Source: Byssothecium circinans (taxonomy: Eukaryota > Ascomycota > Dothideomycetes > Pleosporales > Massarinaceae). From it: a stretch of 51,541 nt of DNA. Each line of letters starts with the position of its first letter. The stretch's first letter is position 1. Below, piece after piece: positions 45,230 to 51,541 of the stretch. Location: positions 864,298 through 915,838 of the forward strand of contig ML976990.1 in the NCBI GenBank assembly GCA_010015675.1. The letters are read 5' to 3'. A program made the translations under genes and the position numbers. The notes beneath the pieces are model-generated. The model had not been told where the DNA came from. It worked only from the letters and a program-made list of their open reading frames with translations, and made no database searches.

Positions 45230-47200
45230 AGTTTTCTACGCTACCTAACTAACCTATTTATTAGCTTATTATTATTAAGATAGTTATTAGCGTCTCTATC
45301 CTTCTCCTAGTACTGCATCTAGTAATCTAGCCTTTTTAAAGGTCTAGATTAGGTTAGATCATTTCTATAGAAGTTATAAAGCTTATGTAGGCTATTCTTA
45401 AAGTTAGCTGTGTTATACTACTTTAGATCATCGTTATAGCTAAGCTATTTTACGCGGTATTTAAGTTTTCTCCTAAAGATATAGGCCTTTAGAACTTGCT
45501 TAACCTTATATTTATCTTCTTTATCCTTTTAGGTAGAAAGAGCTAGTTTAGACTAGAAGTACGCTACTAAAGCGTACTTAAGCTAAAGCCTAGGTAATAA
45601 CTCTACGTGAAAGTTTGCGCTTTAGAAATTATTATTTTCCTTATTTACCTTAGCTTCTCTAGTCTCTAAAAACGTTATATTATCTATTTATCTATTAAAA
45701 TTTATAGGTAACTACTTTTTAGGTAATTAATCTTACTAATATACTCTTAATCCTTATTATTAGCTTTATTACTAAGACTATTTTTATTATTAAGACTATT
45801 CCTTAATTCGCTATACTATAAGGATAGTAGCGTATCATCTTTGCTTTCATTTTAATCTAATATAATTTCTAAGATTAGCGAGGAGCCTAAGCTAGTAGAA
45901 GATGGGGCTTTAAGTAAAGTAAAGTAAGATATTAACTTTTTTCCCTTAGTTTTAAATTATATAACTTTTATTAATAAATTTATATATTAGATCTTCTATC
46001 TTCTATCTTAACAGCTATCTCCTACTAACGTATATCCGCTTAGTTAGTTTAGGTCTCCCTCTGTCCACTAACCTAGACCTTTTAAAAGTACTTTTAAAAT
46101 TAATATAGTAGACGTCTTTAAGATAAAACTAAAGCTTCTATAATAACGTAAATAACTCTCTATAATAGAGCTTACTTAGAGGGCATATTAGTAACTTAGA
46201 ATCTTTAGAATGCTAATTATAGATATAGTCTTTCTATTTAGCTATCTTAAGGAACTACTATATTTATATTATAGGGGGTATAGACTTATTACCTAAATAG
46301 TTAGGATAGAACCCTAGAGTAGCAAGTGTTCCTCTGTAGATTAGTAGGTTATACTACGTAGGGATTATTTTAGGCTTATCTAAATAGGCTTAGTAATAAG
46401 TGTTCTATTCCTCTTAGCCAATAAACTATCCACTATAGAGGAAGCAAAATTCTATAAACTCATAGCTTTTCTTACGCTACTTTTAATAGTAACTAAGTAT
46501 GTGTTTCCACTATATGGTAGCTAGTTAACTATTAGACATTCTTTAATTAGACGCTATATTATAATAATAGGTAGGATTATGTACCTATAAATCTTTAGCG
46601 TAAAGCTTATTTTTAGATAGTAGTATTTGTCTAGCTCTAGACCTAGTTAGAATGCTACTTCCTTTTCTTATAAATAGAGCTTAACTAGATCTTAGAGGAT
46701 AGCCTTACCTATATTACTACGTATAGTAGCCTTAATAAACATGCTAGACGCTAGATAGTTGCGCACTAGCATAAGTTTTCACGCTTATTAGAATATAGTT
46801 CTATAATGGCTAGTGCATTCTTTTGTATAGGTGTTAACTTTACTTATGGGTTAAGTAGGCTATTCTCCTTAATACCTACGAAGCGCTTTTAAAATTAACT
46901 TTCATTTCTAGGCCTGTAACTCCTTGCGTTTATTCTTTAATAGTGCGTTATTTAAAGAAAGATCCTTAAGTTTTACTTTAATATTCTTAAACTTAGCGCT
47001 CTACTTAAGCTTATACTACTTTTCTGCTAGTAGTAACTGCCATAGCTCTAGATTCTAAGTAATAAGCAAGGAATAGAAAAGGTCCGTAATATCCATGTAA
47101 TAGTCTCTATTATAAAAGAAGGTAGCCTAACTATCTATTCTAGCATTATTAGCTGCGTAATAATTATGATATACTACTAGGTTACGTTGTCCACCCTATT
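45230..47200 (-). pseudogene. Chromodomain-containing protein relic
   Basis: A minus-strand coding relic. The upstream part (from about 47171) reads YHNYYAANNARIDS and FFYNRDYYMDITDLFYSLLI, then LWQLLLAEK and a Lys-rich helix. After a frame change it reads KNKLYAKDL, FIEFCFLYSG, YNLLIYRGTLATLGFYPNYL and KRSRLVDRGRPKLTKRIYVS. Near the C-terminus it reads YKVKQVLKAYIFRRKLKYRV, K-LSYNDDLK-YNTANFKNS, a chromodomain: the strand-forming Y-x-V-x-x-V-L, the K-Y-x-V-K-W core and the W-x-x-x-x-N-F-K-N pattern. Chromodomains bind methylated histone tails. Stops sit at Gln/Trp positions. Whether the upstream and chromodomain parts belong to one gene is inferred from strand and proximity. Confidence 0.6.
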
Positions 47201-47855
47201 TTATTCTTATGTCCTACGAATAGTTTCTATCTATACATAGCATAAGTTAGGTATATAGAGTGCTATAGAATAGTATACGTACTAGTAAGGATTAAACCCT
47301 CTACTCTAAAATTATACACTATTAGGGGTTTATTATAGCTAGCATGAAAGCCCTATTCTTAAAGATATTAGCTAAATACACTTATAGTCTCTATCTTTCT
47401 ATTACTTCCCTTAAAGAATAGTAGGTCCTAGATGCTTAGATTCTAGTAAAGTTAAATTATTTACTTATCTTATAGAGGTTCTAGTACTAGAACCTTATCT
47501 ATTAACTTATAATCTTTAAATGCATTTCTTGCTATGCATATAGCAACTATTACAAGTAAGATCCTTCCAATTTTCGTAAATGGGAATTAGAATTTGCGGA
47601 GCGATTTATCACTTAGGGTAGAGAAGAAGAGTAGTTACGTAATAAAGCTTTTTTATTCAGATAGTTGAGCTACCTATCCTAGCTAGTATGCTAGAAACCT
47701 TCCGTGTTCCAGTCCATTATAACTCCTTAAATTAAGTAGTATAGAAAGCTATACTTTGTAGATAATATCCATTTAACGCTAGTAGTCATGCCTCATACCG
47801 CCTAATACCCTTGAGCTTAACATGTAGGAGATAGGTAGCATAGTGAGATACAGTA
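47201..47855. other. Degenerate sequence downstream of the histone relic
   Basis: Mutated coding-like sequence on the minus strand continues upstream of 47,200 without recognisable motifs. At 47799-47860 the arms CCGCCTAATAC and GTATTAGGCGG form a perfect 11-bp inverted repeat; the second arm covers the stop codon of the histone relic. Confidence 0.4.
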
Positions 47856-48602
47856 TTAGGCGGGCAAGTCCTGTAGAATCTTGCTGTATGGAGCAAGAAT
47901 CTTGCTAACACTAATGACATGCTTAACGTCCTTAGCTTGAATAGTGACGCGCTTCCCATGGATAGCACTAAGGTTTGTAGCTAGGCACTATTGTTAGCAG
48001 AGGCTAATACTATATAAATTAGACTAATACCTTGCAAGATATCCACTAGGAAGGCCTTAGTAGTAGCCTGTAAGGCGTCTAAAGCCCTAGACTAGAAACG
48101 GGACACAGGGTTACTATTTCCCTCTTAATTATTCTGCAGCACCTCGCGAACTAATCTCCTGAATGGCGCTACTGGAATCAAGTCACCTAGAGTCTTCTAG
48201 TAGAAACGGATCTCTGCTAGAGCAAAGGCTAATACTAGTATTAGTCTAGCTACAGTAATATAGGTTAAAAACTTACTACTAGGCTTATAACGCCTAATGC
48301 GAGGGCCTCCCTTACTAGGGCCTTTATAGATAGGAGCACGCTCCTTCTACATAGCGTAGCTTATTAGCTTCCGTATTAGTGGCGGCGACCCTCCCTTCTT
48401 CTTATGACCCTCATATGGGTTCGTGCCAGTATTAGTAGGAAGCTTCTTCTAGCCTTTCTTACGAGGACCTAAAGCTAGACACAGTTAACATGTAGCTAAT
48501 ACTAAGACTAATACCTAGCCTACCTTAGGTGCTATTACCCTTGCCAGCTCTGCCACGAGGAGCCTTTGCAGGCAGCTTGCCTTAATTCTTCTTGGCGGCC
48601 AT
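47856..48602 (-). pseudogene. CENP-A/CenH3-like histone H3 variant, four exons, RIP-inactivated
   Basis: Centromeric H3 variants replace H3 in centromere nucleosomes and recruit the kinetochore. Exon 1 starts at the ATG at 48602 (MAAKKN, KLPAKAPRGRAGKGNST). Introns at 48523-48475, 48276-48229 and 48030-47981 (49, 48 and 50 nt, all GT-AG) keep the frame. Exon 2 is a basic tail (KKLPTNTGTNPYEGHKKKGG) ending RIRRYKPS. Exon 3 gives TFALAEIRFY-KTLGDLIPVA, PFRRLVREVLQNN, then SRF-SRALDALQATTKAFLV. Exon 4 gives TNLSAIHGKRVTIQAKDVKH, VISVSKILAPYSKILQDLPA and TAA at 47856. The histone fold is complete. Loop 1 is about four residues longer than in canonical H3 and the tail lacks the ARTKQTARKS start, both CENP-A traits. 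Stops (TAG/TAA at Gln/Trp) make it a pseudogene. Confidence 0.75.
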
Positions 48603-49418
48603 GATGGTATGTTGTAAGGTGTATGAAAGAAAATAAGATAGATATAAACTAACTACTTTTTAGTTAGAAAACAGACGGAAAACTAATAACGTTAACAGTA
48701 AAAGTGAAAGTGAGAAATAAGAATAGTAAAAGTAAGAAATAGGAATAGTGATAGTACGCAAGGAAGTTGAAATTAGTAGGCAATAGAAGGGGAAATTATA
48801 AGGGAGTATATACATAGAAAGGCTAATACCAAGCCTAATACTTTAGTTGTAGCTATACTGTAGCTGCAAAGCTTTGCGACCACAAAGACAGCAAAATCGA
48901 AAAGATCGAGAGTTGTTAAAGTGCGGGGTGGTAGGTAAGCGCGAGAAGTAAGAAGGCAATATAAAGGTAGCTAGTAAGGGTAAGCGGTAAAGGTAAGCAG
49001 TAAAGGTAAGGGCGCAAAGAGAAGTAAAATAAGAGAGAAAACATTACGTCAGCGAGAAAACCACGTATAAAGATGGGAAACAGCTTCTAAAGAGAGACTA
49101 ATACCTAACCTAATACTATGATTCTAGTATGTACTTATGCAGCTAACTAAGCTACACACGCTCATGCTAGAATCATGTCGTAAAGTGTTGGGCGCATTCA
49201 ACGCACACGACAGGCTAGTAATAATTTCCCGTGATTGCTGCCTAGCCCTACTTTCAATTTCGTGTAACCATAAACAAACTTATTACTAAAAATTTACCAC
49301 TTAATACTACTTCCTATATACTCCTTATATAACATCTACGCACTACACGCAACTTTGCCCTACTACTAAATAACGCCTAATACCTACCTAATACATCCTG
49401 CTAAGCCCTCTCGCTGCA
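48603..49418. other. Divergent intergenic region with GTATTAG doublets
   Basis: The region lies between the histone relic (minus) and a plus-strand relic. It contains three further CTAATAC pairs on the plus strand at about 48828-48850, 49099-49122 and 49375-49393, matching the intron doublets of the histone relic in its sense direction. They could be introns of untranslated leaders or solo copies. AAGTGAAAGTGAGAAATAAG-like purine repeats lie near 48700-48750. Confidence 0.5.
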
Positions 49419-50250
49419 ATGGCAGACCGGAAGAAGGTGAAGGCTGCTGATGCATACTCATCAAATGCAAGCACCATCAAAAATAACAAACTTCGCGCAA
49501 GCAAGCAGGGCGAAGACTTCATGATTTAAAAGGGAAAAAACGCCAATAATAAGGTATAACAACCCCCCCATACCTGAATAATTATATACTAACTTAGTAA
49601 AGGCGTGCTCTACTTTCTAGATAAAGAAGTTCTTGCCACGTATTCAGCACCTGCTTGATAGCGCTACAGATGAAAATGAGCGTAAGCAACTTAAGGACAT
49701 GCTTTAAATTCAGAGTCGTAATATAGCGCTCAAGGCCAGGTATGAGAAGAGTATTAGTCTAGTATTAGGTATAACTAACAATACATAGGGAGAGTTAGAA
49801 TCTGCTCTGGATACAGCTAGCCATAGTACGCACTGGAAAGCTAGAATCTGACTACAAAACTATGAGATTAGTCTTTAAGCCTTAAGAAAAGGTCTAGGCA
49901 CTAGAAGATGAGTTCATGCCGCCTTAGTATATTGTTAACGCTGCCTCATCTACTATTAATGAGAGTGTAGAGAGCAGCAAGTCAAGCAAAAAGGGTAAAT
50001 CTAACGCAGGCAAAGCGGATAAAAAGACGACGGACATTAAGGAGAAAAAAGAAAAATTTAATATAATAGTGCCTAACCTAAGTAATAAAGAGAGGGAAGA
50101 ATAGATAGAGCTTAGCTACTAGCTACAGGTGAAGAGATACTGGAATAGAGAGCTTAACATTATAGTGGAAAAGTTAAGGATTCTCTATTATTAAGGGCTA
50201 AAGGGATTCATTCTACGCATGCCGTAAGGCATGTTTATTATAAGTGTAAC
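49419..50250 (+). pseudogene. Unknown multi-exon relic A (Lys-rich)
   Basis: Starts at the ATG at 49419 (MADRKKVKAADAYSSNASTI). Introns at 49554-49597 (44 nt, CTAAC branch) and 49740-49788 (49 nt, GTATGAG ... CTAACAATACATAG). Exon 2 reads IKKFLPRIQHLLDSATDENE, RKQLKDML, RNIALKAR. Exon 3 reads LAIVRTGKLESDYKTMRLVF, ALEDEFMPP, a Ser/Lys-rich linker (ESVESSKSSKKGKSNAGKAD) and LQVKRYWNRELNIIVEKLRI. The phase at intron 1 does not fit perfectly, so a small indel is possible. Stops are TAG/TAA at Gln/Trp positions. Highly charged composition suggests a nuclear protein; the family is not recognised. It is divergent from the histone relic. Confidence 0.55.
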
Positions 50251-50267
50251 GCAACTAACCTAATACC

Positions 50268-51090
50268 ATGGCTAATACTAAGCAACGCTATATCTAGTGG
50301 CTTAACCTAACACTTAATAACTAAGTCACTCTTCTAGTGGCTAGAAAGAAGCTAGTGCGTTTAGGATAGGTAAGTAGGGTATTAGACTTAGTATTAGTCT
50401 AGAACTAACCATTAATAGGCTAGTGCTACTTAAAAGGTATTTAAGAAGACTAAATTAAAGCTGCCTGTGCGATGGGGTCAAGTAAGTATAGTATTAGTTA
50501 GGGTATTAGGCATAAGCTAACTATAACAGATCATTGCTACAAGGTCAGCACTATAGAAGTCAGAAGTGCCTTATAGATACCTAATCAGCGTTGACACCAA
50601 GTCAAAGATGCCTGTTCCGCTATTCCCTATGCTATTCCCCTAATAATAACGCGTGCTACTCTCTCTAATCTACCAAGCACAGCGTGATAGGGATTATGCA
50701 GACTCTACTATCCAACTCTTTCGCGATGGTAAAGCATGCAAGCTTCCTAGTGCGTATAATCTACGCACTATTAAAGACTATAGCGCACATTTCCCTAAGG
50801 TATAGGGCGAGAATGTAGGATATGCTGTAGATCTACTTGACTATATCATTACAGAACTTCCTACAGAGAATACTTCCCAAGGCGAACCAATGGAAGGTGT
50901 GCAAATGGAAGAAGATGCAATAGAAGGTATTAAGCTAGAGGTTCCCTATCAAAGCTATAATAATGGTGTGAAGATGCCTAACATTATGAAATTCATAGAG
51001 CTTAAGAGGCTAGGTAATGAGGGTGACGTTAATCCAAGTCTATATTTAGTAGATGGTACAGACATAGAGACCATATACTCTAGGGATTAG
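50268..51090 (+). pseudogene. Unknown multi-exon relic B
   Basis: Starts at the ATG at 50268 (MANTKQRYI) or is a continuation of relic A through another intron. Introns at 50370-50418 (49 nt) and 50482-50529 (48 nt) have GTAAGT donors, CTAAC branch sites and TAG/CAG acceptors, all in phase 0. Exon 2 reads KVFKKTKLKLPVRWGQ; exon 3 reads SEVPYRYLISVDTKSKMPVP, RVLLSLIYQAQRDRDYADST, IQLFRDGKACKLPSAYNLRT, then VGYAVDLLDYIITELPTENT and a final part free of stops (50890-51090) ending YLVDGTDIETIYSRD. The last exon is only lightly mutated. No family recognised. The terminal TAG could itself be a mutated codon. Confidence 0.55.
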
Positions 51091-51541
51091 GATATAGTCA
51101 CGGAGTATTAGGCTGTGGTATTAGGCGCTCTATCCATCTAGATAGATTAGGGAAACTTTCATAGGAATGCTTATATTATAGGAAACCACCCTCGCAAAAC
51201 CTCTTAATAACAGTAGTATTAGTCTAGGTATTAGACCTAGAAAATAGTCTACTGCACTATAACGTGATGACGCGCCCTACGCCTTATATCCTACTCTTAT
51301 ATCTCTGACACCTTGCTTCTCTTTTACTTTAACCGCTGATAGGAAAACACATCCTTAAACATTAAACCATTAACAGTCTTAACCCTTAAAAGCGCAACGT
51401 ACATTAAGCTAGGGCAGTGATCTCACTCCCTACTAACTGTGATCACAGCCTTATCCACACTTAAACCCTAGGATTTATAAACTGTAATAGCCTAGGCAAG
51501 TGTAATAGGGAATTAAATACGCACATGCATACTCTAATTAA
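51091..51541. other. Degenerate AT-rich end of window
   Basis: Contains two more GTATTAG doublets (about 51101-51127 and 51211-51231). Relic B may continue here, but I cannot follow its frame. Confidence 0.4.

Larger units (their letters stand above)
47981..51231. repeat. Family of GTATTAG doublets, mostly inside short introns
   Basis: Pairs of GTATTAG about 12-20 bp apart recur in this interval: inside introns 48523-48475, 48030-47981 (one copy at the splice donor), 49788-49740, 50370-50418 and 50482-50529; as a palindrome CTAATACTAGTATTAG at the acceptor of intron 48276-48229; and outside assigned introns at about 48828, 49099, 49375, 50255 (minus orientation), 51101 and 51211. Doublets follow the sense direction of the gene they sit in. 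Confidence 0.7.

Noticed and set aside
44881..47200. Copia or gypsy retrotransposon, because of the chromodomain and a TGTTAGATGA-like end near 44,960
   Set aside because: No integrase or reverse-transcriptase motifs were readable next to the chromodomain and no second LTR was found.
503..51090. In-frame TAG so frequent that a reassigned stop codon could be suspected
   Set aside because: TAA and TGA also interrupt the same frames, the intact genes (30484-32043, 32489-33172) use CAG, CAA and TGG normally, and the changes fall at C-to-T positions on both strands, as expected for RIP.
1..51541. The whole window as one Starship-type giant element or an endogenised large DNA virus (ligase, ankyrin, histone)
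   Set aside because: I found no tyrosine-recombinase captain, no virus capsid or polymerase, and no element boundaries. The ligase and NLR relics match fungal families.
1..51541. tRNA, rRNA or other structured RNA genes
   Set aside because: None could be recognised by eye with the expected conserved boxes; absence is not proven without a covariance-model scan.

Overview
This window looks like an accessory, transposon-rich region of a filamentous ascomycete (Pezizomycotina; a Dothideomycete is plausible but not shown). Three things point there: pervasive C-to-T decay on both strands that turns CAG and TGG codons into TAG while leaving reading frames intact (repeat-induced point mutation, RIP); several pogo/Fot1-like and Tc1/mariner DNA transposons; and relics of fungal-type NLR genes, small GT-AG introns and a fungal ATP-dependent DNA ligase. 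Nothing prokaryotic is present. Only two long open frames look intact: a pogo transposase (30484-32043) and a 227-residue protein (32489-33172).

Layout. (1) 1-13,900 is an AT-rich, heavily mutated compartment holding a DNA-ligase relic (503-3055) and a long NLR relic (N-terminal helical domain, NACHT, then 19 ankyrin cores; 4628-10440) split by a dead Tc1-like element (about 6850-8215), followed by unidentified coding relics. (2) 13,945-21,830 holds three copies of an unclassified repeat (here called R). Copies 1 and 2 are inverted and flank a tandem pair of nucleoside-phosphorylase-domain pseudogenes; copy 3 is interrupted by two DNA transposons (17927-19710 and 20093-21760). (3) 21,830-39,500 has more balanced composition and contains a dsRNA-binding-domain pseudogene, a kinase fragment, a lightly mutated pogo element with a zinc knuckle, a probably functional pogo element, one intact small gene, a two-exon pseudogene and copies of a short dispersed repeat (here B). 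(4) 39,500-51,541 is a second RIP compartment: an unmutated GC-rich minisatellite, a heavily mutated pogo-like element with perfect 45-bp terminal repeats, a relic with a chromodomain, a relic of a CENP-A/CenH3-like histone H3 variant, and two divergently placed unknown multi-exon relics.

The most interesting region is 45,200-51,300. The histone relic and the neighbouring relics contain 48-50-nt introns that share an internal doublet of GTATTAG, and more copies of the doublet lie between the genes. That suggests introns related by descent (introner-like) in a gene set that includes a centromeric-type histone and a chromodomain protein. Almost every relic was read by treating in-frame TAG/TAA/TGA as mutated Trp/Gln/Arg codons; this is inference, supported by unbroken frame and family motifs. 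Gene boundaries in the mutated compartments are approximate.
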